Shown: one piece after another, positions 52,161 to 62,052 of the stretch
How positions within the stretch are numbered: the first letter of the stretch is position 1
How the letters are laid out: every line of letters begins with the position of its first letter
From: Sphingopyxis sp. OPL5
GTDB lineage: Bacteria; Pseudomonadota; Alphaproteobacteria; Sphingomonadales; Sphingomonadaceae
Direction: 5' to 3'
Length of the DNA: 64,000 nucleotides
Assembly (NCBI RefSeq): GCF_003797775.2
Contig: NZ_CP060725.1
Span: 496,001 to 560,000, forward strand
The notes under the pieces: model-generated
What the model was told of the DNA's origin: nothing
The model's database searches: none
Seen by the model: the letters and a program-made list of their open reading frames with translations, nothing else
Program-made: the position numbers and the translations under genes

Positions 52161-52940
52161 TCAGGCTCGCTGGCTGGAGACCGAGAGAATTTCCCCGGTC
52201 ATGTAGGAGGAGAGATCGGATGCGAGGAAGATCATCACATTGGCGACTTCCCAGACTTCCGCAGGCCGTCCGAAGGCTTCCTGCGCCGAGAGCTTCGCAA
52301 GCAGGTCGTCGGTCGTCACCTTGGCGAGGAAGGCGTGCATTGCGATCGACGGCGCGACCGCGTTGATCCGGACGCCATGCTCGGCCGCCTCGACAGCCGA
52401 ACAGCGGGTGAAGGCCATCACCCCTGCCTTCGCCGCGGCATAATGCGCCTGACCCTTCTGCGCGCGCCAGCCGAGGACCGAGGCGTTGTTCACGACGACG
52501 CCGGTCTTTCGCGCATACATCGAGGGAAGGAAGGCGCGGCTCATCCGGAAGACGCTGTTCAGCGTCACGTCGATCACGCGCGACCATTGCTCGTCCGTCA
52601 TGTCGACGACCGGGACCTCGCCTCCAAGCCCGGCATTGTTGATGAGCACGTCGACGGCACCGAGCGTGGAGAGGCTTGCCGCATGAAGCGCGTCGACCTG
52701 GTCCTGCTGCGTCACGTCGCAGACGAAGGTCGCGGGCTTCACGCCGGTTTCGTCGCCGATGCGCTCGGCCGCCTCACCGAGACGCCGCTCATGGAAGTCG
52801 CTGATCAGGACAGTGGCGCCCTCCTCGGCGGCGCGCTTCGCGGCGGAAAAACCGATGCCGGTGCCGGCGGCGGCGGTCACGACGACCGTTTTTCCCTTCA
52901 GCAGCCCGCGCGGCTCGGGATAGGCTGGAATGCTGGTCAT
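52161..52940 (-). CDS. Short-chain dehydrogenase, IpdF-like
   Basis: A 259-residue SDR. The cofactor motif is unusual: 'TAAAGTGIG' at 22-30 in place of TGxxxGIG. I recall this AAGTGIG form from IpdF (Rv3559c) of the steroid C/D-ring pathway, which acts on a hydroxy-indane carboxyl-CoA intermediate. The catalytic pair is in 'HYAAAKAG'. It overlaps the acyl-CoA dehydrogenase gene by four bases. The specific IpdF assignment is moderate; an SDR of general beta-oxidation is the alternative. Confidence 0.75.
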   Translation of the reverse strand: MTSIPAYPEPRGLLKGKTVVVTAAAGTGIGFSAAKRAAEEGATVLISDFHERRLGEAAERIGDETGVKPATFVCDVTQQDQVDALHAASLSTLGAVDVLINNAGLGGEVPVVDMTDEQWSRVIDVTLNSVFRMSRAFLPSMYARKTGVVVNNASVLGWRAQKGQAHYAAAKAGVMAFTRCSAVEAAEHGVRINAVAPSIAMHAFLAKVTTDDLLAKLSAQEAFGRPAEVWEVANVMIFLASDLSSYMTGEILSVSSQRA

Positions 52941-54115
52941 ATGTCTCCCCTCGGTTCGCGCGGAAGCCCAAGGCCGCGTTCGGCGATGATGTTGCGCTGG
53001 ATCTGGTTGGTGCCGCCGTAGATCGTGTCGGCACGGGCGTAGAGGAACAGGTTGGGCAGCATCGGGAAGACATAGTCTTCACCGGCCGCCAGCTCGCCAG
53101 CCTGTCCGAGCACATCCATGGCGAGCTCGCCGAGCGAGCGGCGCCAGGTGGACCACTGGATCTTGTAGGTGAGCGCGGCTCCGCCCGTCGCACCGCCTTC
53201 TCCTCCCGAAAGCATGCGCAGCGCGCCATAGCGCATGAGCCGTAGCCCGATCTCGGCTTCGGCGATGCGCTGGCGGATCAGCGGATCGGCCGCGGCCCCG
53301 TTCGCCCGCGCCGCGGCGATGATCGCGTCGAGCTCGTTGCGAAACTGCATCTGCTGGGCGAGCGTCGAGACGCCGCGCTCGAAGGCGAGCAGGCCCATCG
53401 CGATCTTCCAGCCCTCGCCCGGGGCGCCGATCAGGCTGTCGGCCGGACAGCGGGCCTCGGTGAAGAAGGTCTCGTTGAACTCGGCCTCGCCGTTGATCTG
53501 CCGGATCGGCCGGATCTCGATACCCGGCTGATCGAGCTCCATCATCAGGAAGGTCAGGCCCTTCGGCCCCTTGGTGCCAGGCTCGCTCCGCGCAACGACG
53601 AAGATCCAGTCGGAAAATTGCGCAAGGCTCGTCCATATCTTCTGCCCGTCGACGATCCATTCGCCGTCGTCGAGCCGCGCCTTGGTACGCACAGCGGCAA
53701 GATCGGACCCTGCGCCAGGCTCTGAATAACCCTGGCACCATATGCTCGTGCCCGCCGCTATGCCTGGGAGGAAGCGCTGCTTCTGCTCCTCTGTGCCAAA
53801 GGCGAGGATGGTCGGGCCGGCCAGCTCGACGCCGATATGATTGATCCGGTTGGGCGCCCCGGCGCGTGCATATTCCTCCGCGAATATCACCTGCTCGGTG
53901 AGCGTCGCGTCGCGACCGCCCCAGGCCTTCGGCCACCCGATGCACGACCAGCCGTGCCGGGCGAGCTGCTGCTCCCATTCGCGCCGGCGCTCCGCCTTGT
54001 CGACGAGATTGGTGATGCCGCGGATGTCCGCGAACTCGCCCGCCATCTGGCCTTCGAGCCATGCGGCGCATTCGGCGCGGAACGCCTCTTCCTCCGCTGA
54101 AAAGCCGAGCCTCAT
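52937..54115 (-). CDS. Acyl-CoA dehydrogenase, large subunit of a pair
   Basis: A 392-residue acyl-CoA dehydrogenase. FAD-binding segments 'WCQGYSEPGAGSDLA' and 'WIVDGQKIWTS' are present. The usual C-terminal catalytic glutamate is replaced in 'IYGGTNQIQRN'; a glutamate in 'FERGVS' at the alternative (isovaleryl-type) position may be the base. Together with the adjacent shorter subunit it resembles the heteromeric steroid enzymes ChsE1-ChsE2 and IpdE1-IpdE2. ATGA overlap with the upstream gene couples them. Confidence 0.85.
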   Translation of the reverse strand: MRLGFSAEEEAFRAECAAWLEGQMAGEFADIRGITNLVDKAERRREWEQQLARHGWSCIGWPKAWGGRDATLTEQVIFAEEYARAGAPNRINHIGVELAGPTILAFGTEEQKQRFLPGIAAGTSIWCQGYSEPGAGSDLAAVRTKARLDDGEWIVDGQKIWTSLAQFSDWIFVVARSEPGTKGPKGLTFLMMELDQPGIEIRPIRQINGEAEFNETFFTEARCPADSLIGAPGEGWKIAMGLLAFERGVSTLAQQMQFRNELDAIIAAARANGAAADPLIRQRIAEAEIGLRLMRYGALRMLSGGEGGATGGAALTYKIQWSTWRRSLGELAMDVLGQAGELAAGEDYVFPMLPNLFLYARADTIYGGTNQIQRNIIAERGLGLPREPRGDI

Positions 54116-55167
54116 GCCGCTTCTCCAAGTACAAGCGACGCGACCTGTTCGCGGTGCCAAGCGCCGCTCCCGAGCGCCGACTGGATGGCGCGCGCGCGTT
54201 TGAAAAAGAGATGCGCGTCATGCTCCCAGGTGAAGCCGACGCCCCCGTGAAGCTGGATCATGTCCGAAGCACAGCGAAAGAAGGTGTCGGCGGCGAAGCT
54301 TTTGGCGGCATGGACGGCGATCGCAGCCTCGTCGCTCCCCTCGTCGAGCGCGCAGGCTGCCCAATAGACCGCCGAGCGCGCCTGTTCAATGTCGACCACC
54401 CGGTCGGCGAGGCGGTGCTTATAGGCCTGGAACGATCCGATCGCGCGCCCGAACTGCTTGCGCTCGAGCGAATAGGCAACGGTGCGGTCGATCGCGGCCT
54501 GCGCGCCGCCAAGGGCCTCGGCGGCAAGCGTGATCCATCCGGCCCGCAGCGCGGCGGCCCGGCCCGCCGCTCCGTCGGCCAGCCGGTCGGCCCTGACCCC
54601 CGCAAGCTTCAGCGCGGCGAGCGGCCGCGTCTGGTCCATGGTGAGGAAGGTCTCGATCTCGACGCCCGGCGCACCGGGGTCGACGATCCATGCGTTCGCC
54701 TGCCCGAGCAGGAGAAGCAGATCGCCATGCGCGCCATAGGCGACAAAACGGCTCTCGCCCGACAGCAGATCGCCGCTCCCCTCGCGAACGAATTCGGCCG
54801 CGCAGGCCGGGACGACGCTGCCTTCGGCCAACCGCGGAAGCCATTCGGCTTTCTGCTCTTCGCTTCCGCCCGCCAGCAAGGCTGCGCTCACCATCGCGAG
54901 GCCGGGAAGCGGAATGGCGGCAACCTGCGCGCCCGCAGCTTCCGCGACACATGCAAGTTCGATCATCCCGAGACCGGCACCGCCATAGGCTTCGGGAAGC
55001 GCAAGTCCGGCAAGCCCCATCTCGGTCGAGAAGCCCGTCCAGAGCGGACGGTCGAAACCACCGCGCTCCATCGCCTCGCGGGTCGCCTCGCTCGAAGCTC
55101 GCTCGCCGAAGAAGGCCTGCGCCGTCTCCGCGATCATCTGCTGTTCGTCGGTGAGCGCGAATTCCAT
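54112..55167 (-). CDS. Acyl-CoA dehydrogenase, small subunit of a pair
   Basis: A 351-residue acyl-CoA dehydrogenase that lacks the usual C-terminal 'GT.EIQR' region and ends shortly after 'MIQLHGGVGFTWEHDAHLFFKRARAI'. The order and short length are those of the smaller partner in heteromeric steroid-type dehydrogenases. 'SLERKQFGRAIGSFQAYKHRLAD' supplies FAD and partner contacts. It overlaps the large subunit by four bases and starts one base after the SDR stop. It oxidises a ring-derived CoA ester; the exact step is not determined. Confidence 0.85.
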   Translation of the reverse strand: MEFALTDEQQMIAETAQAFFGERASSEATREAMERGGFDRPLWTGFSTEMGLAGLALPEAYGGAGLGMIELACVAEAAGAQVAAIPLPGLAMVSAALLAGGSEEQKAEWLPRLAEGSVVPACAAEFVREGSGDLLSGESRFVAYGAHGDLLLLLGQANAWIVDPGAPGVEIETFLTMDQTRPLAALKLAGVRADRLADGAAGRAAALRAGWITLAAEALGGAQAAIDRTVAYSLERKQFGRAIGSFQAYKHRLADRVVDIEQARSAVYWAACALDEGSDEAAIAVHAAKSFAADTFFRCASDMIQLHGGVGFTWEHDAHLFFKRARAIQSALGSGAWHREQVASLVLGEAA

Positions 55168-55168
55168 G

Positions 55169-56074
55169 TCAGGCGCTGCCCCAGACCTTCCGGGGCGCGA
55201 CGCGTGCCGCCAGCAGCGTGTCGACCGCGCCCCCGACGTCGGACGGCTCCCACCGGGCGCCGGGATCGACATAAGGGCCTTCGCGCCAGCCGTCCTCGAG
55301 CATGATCTTGCCGCCTTCGAGTTCGAAGACGCAGCCCGTCACATGCGCACTGGCACCGCTTCCGAGCCAGACCACGGTCGGAGCGACATTGGCCGGGTCC
55401 ATGGCGTCGAACGCCGCGGTCTCGGTCGCCATCTTCTCTGCGAAAGCCTGTTCGGTCATGCGCGTGCGCGCCGCCGGGGCAAGGGCGTTCGCGGTGATGC
55501 CGTACCGCCCGAGCTCCGCCGCCTGGACGAGCGTGAGCGCGGCGATGCCGCCTTTCGCCGTCGAATAGGCGGCCTGCGCGATGCTGCCCTGAAGGCCCGC
55601 GCCCGAGGTGGTGTTGATGATGCGCGCGTCGGGGTTGATGCCCGCCTTCTGCTTGCCGCGCCAATAGTCGACCGCATGGCGCGCGACGCAGAAATGGCCG
55701 CGCAGATGGACATGCATCGTCGCGTCCCATTCGTCGAGCGTCGCCGAGACGAACATGCGGTCGCGCACGATGCCGGCGTTGTTGACCACGACATGCAGGT
55801 CGCCGAACGCGGCGACCGCTGCATCGACGATCCGCTTCGCCGCGTCCCAGTCGGTAATGTCTTCATAATTGGCGACCGCCTGGCCGCCAGCCGCGACGAT
55901 CTCGGCGACGACGCCGTCGGCTGCGCTGGTGTCGCGTCCCTCTCCGCCGAGCGAGGCCCCGATGTCGTTGACGACGACATTGGCACCCTCGGCGGCAAAC
56001 GCGAGCGCATAGGCGCGTCCCAGGCCGCGCGCAGCGCCGGTAATGATGACGGTCCGTCCTTCGCAAATGCCCAT
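55169..56074 (-). CDS. Short-chain dehydrogenase, HSD17B4-like
   Basis: A 301-residue SDR longer than classical members. The cofactor motif TGAARGLG lies at 12-19, an acidic 'VVNDIGASLGGEG' insertion follows, and the catalytic pair is in 'AYSTAKGG'. The insertion and length match the 3-hydroxyacyl-CoA dehydrogenase part of the HSD17B4/multifunctional-enzyme type, such as Rv3548c in the mycobacterial steroid regulon. It is likely the (R)-3-hydroxyacyl-CoA dehydrogenase that follows MaoC. ATG 56074 starts one base after the thiolase stop. Confidence 0.8.
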   Translation of the reverse strand: MGICEGRTVIITGAARGLGRAYALAFAAEGANVVVNDIGASLGGEGRDTSAADGVVAEIVAAGGQAVANYEDITDWDAAKRIVDAAVAAFGDLHVVVNNAGIVRDRMFVSATLDEWDATMHVHLRGHFCVARHAVDYWRGKQKAGINPDARIINTTSGAGLQGSIAQAAYSTAKGGIAALTLVQAAELGRYGITANALAPAARTRMTEQAFAEKMATETAAFDAMDPANVAPTVVWLGSGASAHVTGCVFELEGGKIMLEDGWREGPYVDPGARWEPSDVGGAVDTLLAARVAPRKVWGSA

Positions 56075-56075
56075 C

Positions 56076-57227
<1,152 letters not shown>

Positions 57228-57238
57228 TCTGTCTTCCT

Positions 57239-58165
57239 TCAATCGAATGTGTGGGCCGGGCCGACGGGATGCGCGCCGCCAAGGACGGCGGCGTCGACGC
57301 GCGCGAGGTGGAAGGCCCGCGATCCCCAGGCGCCGGCGAGCGCCCAGGCGCGCTTCATCCAGAAATGGAGATCGACCTCATAGGTGTAGCCCATCGCGCC
57401 ATGGACCTGGATCGCGGTCTCAGCCGTGAGCATCGCCGCGTCAGTGGCCGCGACCTTCGCGTGACTGACATGGACCGGAGCGCTCGCAAGGCGGTTGTCC
57501 AGCGCATCCGCGGCGCGCCACACGACGGGCTTCGCGAACTCGATCGCGACCGAGCAGCTCGCAAGCTGGTGCTTGATGGCCTGGAAGGCGCCGATCGGCT
57601 GGCCGAACTGGGTGCGGATCTTCGCATATTCGGTCGCCTGCTCGAGCATCGCACCGGCGATGCCGACCAGCTGCGCGGCGCTCATCAAGGCCCCGAGATC
57701 GAGAAGATAGGGATCATCCTCGCCGCTGCCCCGGGCGAGCTTGCGCAGCGGATCGACGCTTTCGAGCGGCTCGCCGTCGGCGTCGGCAACCCAGGGATTG
57801 ATGCTGTGCGGGATCGCGATCTTGCGGTCACCGGTGAGCACGGCGGAGAAATCGGCCGTATCGCAAATCTCGGCAAGCCACGGCACACCGACGAACGCCG
57901 TGTCGACGAGCGGCTCGGCGACGCAGGCACGGCCGCATTCGGCCGCGATCAGCACCGCGTCGACGAGGCCCATCCCGAGCCCGCCCTGGTCCTCGGGAAC
58001 GAGAAGCCCGGTAAGACCCATCTCGACGAGGCCGTTCCAGATGGCAGGATCGCGCGCGCCCTCGGCATCGAGGCGCCGCAGCACCTCCGGCCCGTGCGTT
58101 CCGGTGAGATAATCGCGAACGCTGTCGGCGAGCATCAGCTGGTCTTCGGTGAAACGGAAATCCAT
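57239..58165 (-). CDS. Acyl-CoA dehydrogenase, small subunit of a second pair
   Basis: A 308-residue shortened acyl-CoA dehydrogenase. It keeps 'TQFGQPIGAFQAIKHQLA' and 'IQVHGAMGYTYEVDLHFWMKRAWAL' but has no C-terminal catalytic motif. Like the 54112 gene it looks like the non-catalytic or partner subunit of a heteromeric enzyme of the ChsE1/IpdE1 kind. Its ATG shares one base with the stop of the large-subunit gene (TGATG). Confidence 0.85.
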   Translation of the reverse strand: MDFRFTEDQLMLADSVRDYLTGTHGPEVLRRLDAEGARDPAIWNGLVEMGLTGLLVPEDQGGLGMGLVDAVLIAAECGRACVAEPLVDTAFVGVPWLAEICDTADFSAVLTGDRKIAIPHSINPWVADADGEPLESVDPLRKLARGSGEDDPYLLDLGALMSAAQLVGIAGAMLEQATEYAKIRTQFGQPIGAFQAIKHQLASCSVAIEFAKPVVWRAADALDNRLASAPVHVSHAKVAATDAAMLTAETAIQVHGAMGYTYEVDLHFWMKRAWALAGAWGSRAFHLARVDAAVLGGAHPVGPAHTFD

Positions 58166-59328
58166 CAGCCGGCTCCTACGCGCGGAAGGCCGAGCAGGCG
58201 TTCGGCGGTAATGTTGCGCTGCACTTCGTTCGAACCGGCATAGATTGGCCCCGAGAGCGAAAAGATATAACCCTCGAGCCACTGGTTCATGCTGCCATCG
58301 GCAAAGCGCTTGAGTTCCGCTGCTGCGCCCAGAAGTTGCAGCGCCGTGCGGTGCATCGAGCGATCGAGTTCGGACCAGAAGATCTTGTTGAGGCTCGCCT
58401 CGGCGCCGATCTTCCCGCCCGCCATGATCTTCGCAGCCACGGCATAGGTGTTATAGGCATAGGCTTGCGCCGCGCCCCACGCCTGGACCACCGCTTCGCG
58501 CGCCGCGGGCGAGGCCTCGGCCTCATGCTGGCGGTAGAGATCGACGAGACGCTTCGCCGTCGCCTGGAAGCGGCCGGGCGAGCGGAGCATCAGGCCCCGT
58601 TCGAATCCCGCAGTCGCCATTGCGACATTCCAGCCTTCGCCCTCGCCCGCGAGCCGGTTCTCCACCGGCACCCGCACTTCGTCGAAGAAGAGTTCGGCAA
58701 AGCCGGTATCGCCATGAAGCTGCCGGATCGGACGCCGGGTGATGCCCGGCGTATTGAGATCGAAAAGGATGAAGGTCAGCCCCTTGTGGCGCTTGCTCTC
58801 GGGATCGGTCCGGAAGATGCCGAAGCCCCAGTCGGCGAAAGCGGCGCGGCTCGACCAGGTCTTCTGGCCTGTCAGGACATAATGGTCGCCGTCCCGAACC
58901 GCGCGCGACTGGATCGCCGCCATGTCGGACCCTGCGCCGGGTTCGGACCAGGCCTGCGCCCAGATGAGCTCGCCGCGCGCCATCGGCGGCAGGAAGCGCG
59001 CCTTCTGCTCGTCGGTGCCGAATTCCATGATCGTGGGGCCCAGAAGGAAGATGCCATTCTGGTTCGCGCGATTGGGGCCGCCGGCGCGGAAATATTCCTC
59101 CTCGAAGATCAGCCACTGGATGAGGTCGACGCCGCGCCCGCCATAAGCCTCGGGCCAGGTGACCATCCCCCAGTTGCCGCTCGCGAGCGTGCGCTCCCAT
59201 TCGACATGCTGGTCGAAGCCCTCGCGGCATTCGAGCGTGACGAGCGGCTCCTTCGGTACATGCGCTTCCATCCAGGCGCGCACTTCGGCCCGGAAGGCCT
59301 TCTGCCCTTCGGTATAATTGAGATCCAT
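58165..59328 (-). CDS. Acyl-CoA dehydrogenase, large subunit of a second pair
   Basis: A 387-residue acyl-CoA dehydrogenase with 'WAQAWSEPGAGSDMAAIQ' and 'LTGQKTWSSRA' in the FAD region. The C-terminal motif is 'YAGSNEVQRNIT', so the usual glutamate is replaced by alanine; 'GFERGLM' offers a glutamate at the alternative position. The length equals mycobacterial FadE29-type subunits. It pairs with the 308-residue subunit at 57239 and overlaps both neighbours by one base. Probably acts on a CoA thioester from the D/C-ring pathway. Confidence 0.85.
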   Translation of the reverse strand: MDLNYTEGQKAFRAEVRAWMEAHVPKEPLVTLECREGFDQHVEWERTLASGNWGMVTWPEAYGGRGVDLIQWLIFEEEYFRAGGPNRANQNGIFLLGPTIMEFGTDEQKARFLPPMARGELIWAQAWSEPGAGSDMAAIQSRAVRDGDHYVLTGQKTWSSRAAFADWGFGIFRTDPESKRHKGLTFILFDLNTPGITRRPIRQLHGDTGFAELFFDEVRVPVENRLAGEGEGWNVAMATAGFERGLMLRSPGRFQATAKRLVDLYRQHEAEASPAAREAVVQAWGAAQAYAYNTYAVAAKIMAGGKIGAEASLNKIFWSELDRSMHRTALQLLGAAAELKRFADGSMNQWLEGYIFSLSGPIYAGSNEVQRNITAERLLGLPRVGAG

Positions 59329-60077
59329 CAGAAACTCGCCGCCTTCCCGGTTTCCACAAAGGCGTCGCGGCTCTTCTGCGAGTCCTCATGCATGTACATT
59401 TCGAGCGTGAACCCCTGCTCCCAGCGGTAGCCGCGGTCGACGTCGCGCGCCTCGAGCCCGTTCAGCGCCTCTTTCGCGATCACCAGCGCCTTGCGGCTCT
59501 TCGAGGCGACGACCGCGCAGAAGGCGCGCGCCTCGTCCTCCAGATCGTCGCGCGGCACGACTTTCTCGACAGCGCCAAGGCGGTAGGCTTCTTCCGCGGG
59601 GATATTGCCGCCGGTGAAGAAGGCGGCCCGGACCTTGTGGAGCGGCAGCATGCGCGAAAGATGGCTCGCACCGCCCATCGCGCCGCGGTCGACCTCGGGT
59701 AGCGAGAAATAGGCATCGTCGGCGGCGATGATCGTGTCCGACGCGCCGCAAATGCCAATGCCGCCGCCGATCACGAACTTGTGCGCCGCGACGACCACGG
59801 GGATCTCGGCATCGCGGATCGCCTTGAAGGTCAGATAATTGCCGCGGTTGAGGATCGTGATGCGCTCGGGATGCGCCTGCATCTCCTTGATATCGACCCC
59901 GCCGCAAAAGCCGCGGCCTTCGGCGCGGATCAGGATGCAGTTGACCTCGGAATTGCGGCTCGCCGCAGTGACGATGTCGGGGATCGACATCCATGTGGCG
60001 CTGTCGAACGCGTTGACCGGCGGCACGTCGAAGACGATCTCCGCGACGCGGTCCTTGATGATGGTTTCAATGCCCAT
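59328..60077 (-). CDS. echA20: Crotonase-family ring-D hydrolase, EchA20-like
   Basis: A 249-residue crotonase with oxyanion-hole segments 'GRGFCGGVDIKEMQ' and 'HKFVIGGGIGICGASD'. Its position between IpdC and the dehydrogenase pair and its size match EchA20, which opens ring D of HIEC-CoA by hydrolysis. It lacks the two glutamates of classical hydratases at the usual site, where 'SLPEVDRGAMGG' occurs. Four bases separate it from the IpdC gene. I rely on context for the specific name. Confidence 0.75.
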   Translation of the reverse strand: MGIETIIKDRVAEIVFDVPPVNAFDSATWMSIPDIVTAASRNSEVNCILIRAEGRGFCGGVDIKEMQAHPERITILNRGNYLTFKAIRDAEIPVVVAAHKFVIGGGIGICGASDTIIAADDAYFSLPEVDRGAMGGASHLSRMLPLHKVRAAFFTGGNIPAEEAYRLGAVEKVVPRDDLEDEARAFCAVVASKSRKALVIAKEALNGLEARDVDRGYRWEQGFTLEMYMHEDSQKSRDAFVETGKAASF

Positions 60078-60081
60078 GAAG

Positions 60082-61149
60082 TCAGTCCTTGCTGCAAAGC
60101 GCGGCGAGCCGGTCGCGCGCATCGATTTCGATCGACCGGAGAAGATCGGCCGAGGGCGGAAGATCCGCGAGGCGTCCGGCGACCACGCCGGTGGCCATGA
60201 GCCCATTTTCCGCGTCGCCAGCGACGACCGCGCGCTGGATCATCATCGGCGCGGCGGCTGCCATCATGGCCTGCGCCAGCGGCATCTCGCCGTGGCTGGT
60301 CATGCCGCGCGCCGCAGCCAGCACTTCGCCCCAGCTCATTCCGGTCTGGCGCTTCATCTCGAGGCCGGCCTCGGCCGCGCGCTTCCACATCGCGATGCGG
60401 CCCGACGCCTCGATCCGCTTGAGGAGCGGGTTCAGGATCATGCGCTGCGGAATTCCGTCGACCTTCGTCGATACCGCGATGTCGCCGGTTCCGGCGCAGA
60501 CATAGGCGGCCTTCGGTGCGGGCGGCACAGGGCTTTCGGCCGTCATCAGGAAGCGCGTCCCCATCGCGATCCCGCACGCGCCATAAGCAAGCGCCGCCGC
60601 GAGGCCGCGTCCGTCGCCGAAGCCGCCCGCCGCGACGACGGGTACGCCCACCGCGTCGAGAACCTGCGGCAGCAGCACGGTCGTCGGCACGGCGCCGGTG
60701 TGTCCCCCGCCCTCGCCACCCTGCACGGTCACCATCTCGCAGCCGAGCTGGACCATTTTTTCGGCATGTTTCACCGCGCCCACGGTGGGGATGCAGAGGA
60801 TGCCGGCATCGCGGAAGCGGCCGATCATCTTGGCGTCGGGCCCGCGCCCGAAACTCACCGCCCGCACCCGGTCGGCATTGGCGATGATGATGTCGACAAT
60901 CTCGGCGGCGCCCGGCTGGAAGCTGTGAAAGTTCACCCCGAAATTATGCGGCGTCATGTCCTTCAGCCGCGCGATCGCCTCCCCGAGCTCCGCGGGCTTC
61001 ATCACCGCGCCGGCGAGGAAGCCGAACGCGCCGCCATTGCTCGTCGCCGCGACGAGTGCCGGGGTCGCGATCCAGCCCATCGCGGTCTGGATCACGGGCA
61101 GGCGGCAGCCGAGGCGCCGCGTCAGCGCGGTATCGAGCACGTCAGCCAA
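60082..61149 (-). CDS. ipdC: Flavin-dependent IpdC-like enzyme (nitronate monooxygenase fold)
   Basis: A 355-residue TIM-barrel flavoprotein of the nitronate monooxygenase family. FMN-binding segments are 'PVIQTAMGWIATPALVAATSNGG' split over the first strand, 'GGEGGGHTG' and 'VVAAGGFGDGRGLAAALAYGACG' in parts. In mycobacteria IpdC acts on the 5-hydroxy indane carboxyl-CoA intermediate, and its gene lies beside EchA20 and IpdAB, as here. It is unlikely to be a true nitronate oxidase. The start is TTG 61149 with GAGGG upstream. Confidence 0.8.
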   Translation of the reverse strand: MADVLDTALTRRLGCRLPVIQTAMGWIATPALVAATSNGGAFGFLAGAVMKPAELGEAIARLKDMTPHNFGVNFHSFQPGAAEIVDIIIANADRVRAVSFGRGPDAKMIGRFRDAGILCIPTVGAVKHAEKMVQLGCEMVTVQGGEGGGHTGAVPTTVLLPQVLDAVGVPVVAAGGFGDGRGLAAALAYGACGIAMGTRFLMTAESPVPPAPKAAYVCAGTGDIAVSTKVDGIPQRMILNPLLKRIEASGRIAMWKRAAEAGLEMKRQTGMSWGEVLAAARGMTSHGEMPLAQAMMAAAAPMMIQRAVVAGDAENGLMATGVVAGRLADLPPSADLLRSIEIDARDRLAALCSKD

Positions 61150-61152
61150 GGG

Positions 61153-62052
61153 TCAGCCCTCGCCCGCTTGCTTCTTGTTGGCCTTCGCCATCGCCGACCC
61201 GTCGAGGCCGCCGAGCGAATTGCCGCTGACCAGATCGTTCTGCGCGTGCGCGAAATGATGCATGTGGAAGACCGCATCCATCGCGGTCCGCTTGCCGCGC
61301 AGATCTTCGACATGATTGAAGGCCTGCTTGGTGAGCCAGTTGCCGAGGCGCGGGCGCGTCGCGAGTTCCTGCGCGATCTTCGAGGTTTCCTCGCGGAGCG
61401 TCTCGCGCGGGAAGAGGCGGTTCACCATGCCGAACTGGTAGGCGCGCGCGGCCGGCATGCGTTCGCCGAGAAGGAGGAATTCCTTCGCGACGCGCGGCGG
61501 CAGCTCGAAGCCATGTGCGAAATATTCGACCCCGGGGATGCCCATGCGGTTGACGGGATCCTGGAAGAAAGCGTCTTCCGACGCGATGATGAGATCGCAG
61601 ACCCAGGCGAGCATCAGCCCGCCCGCGATGCAGGCCCCCTGCACCATGGCGATCGTCGGCTTGGGGAGATCGCGCCAGCGGCGGCACATGCCGAGATAGA
61701 CTTCCTGCTCGCGCGTGTAGAGGAGCTCTGCGCCCGGCCGGGTCGTGTGATCGCCGAACACAAGCTTGCGATCGAACGGCACGAGATGGTCGCGGCCGGG
61801 TGTGCCGATGTCATGCCCGGCGCTGAAATGCTTGCCCTCGCCGGCAAGCACGATGACCTTGACCGCGTCGTCGTCGACGGCGCGCCGGAATGCCTCGTCG
61901 AGCGCATAGGTCATCTGGCTGTTCTGCGCATTGTTGAACTGCGGCCGGTCCATGATGATCCACGCCACCGGCCCGTCGGTCTCGTAGCGGATCGGCGTGT
62001 CGGTTTCGTAGACGGGGTTCTGGTCCTGGCGCGGGACGAGTGCGTCGCTCAT
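61153..62052 (-). CDS. Enoyl-CoA hydratase/isomerase family protein
   Basis: A 299-residue crotonase, longer than the usual 260. Oxyanion-hole segments are 'GEGKHFSAGHDIG' and 'VQGACIAGGLMLAWVCDLI'; 'FFQDPVNRMGIPGVEY' is the third signature. It ends with a lysine/alanine tail. It lies between IpdB and IpdC with four- and three-base junctions, so it belongs to the pathway, probably hydrating an unsaturated CoA ester. It differs clearly from the EchA20-like paralogue two genes downstream. Confidence 0.85.
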   Translation of the reverse strand: MSDALVPRQDQNPVYETDTPIRYETDGPVAWIIMDRPQFNNAQNSQMTYALDEAFRRAVDDDAVKVIVLAGEGKHFSAGHDIGTPGRDHLVPFDRKLVFGDHTTRPGAELLYTREQEVYLGMCRRWRDLPKPTIAMVQGACIAGGLMLAWVCDLIIASEDAFFQDPVNRMGIPGVEYFAHGFELPPRVAKEFLLLGERMPAARAYQFGMVNRLFPRETLREETSKIAQELATRPRLGNWLTKQAFNHVEDLRGKRTAMDAVFHMHHFAHAQNDLVSGNSLGGLDGSAMAKANKKQAGEG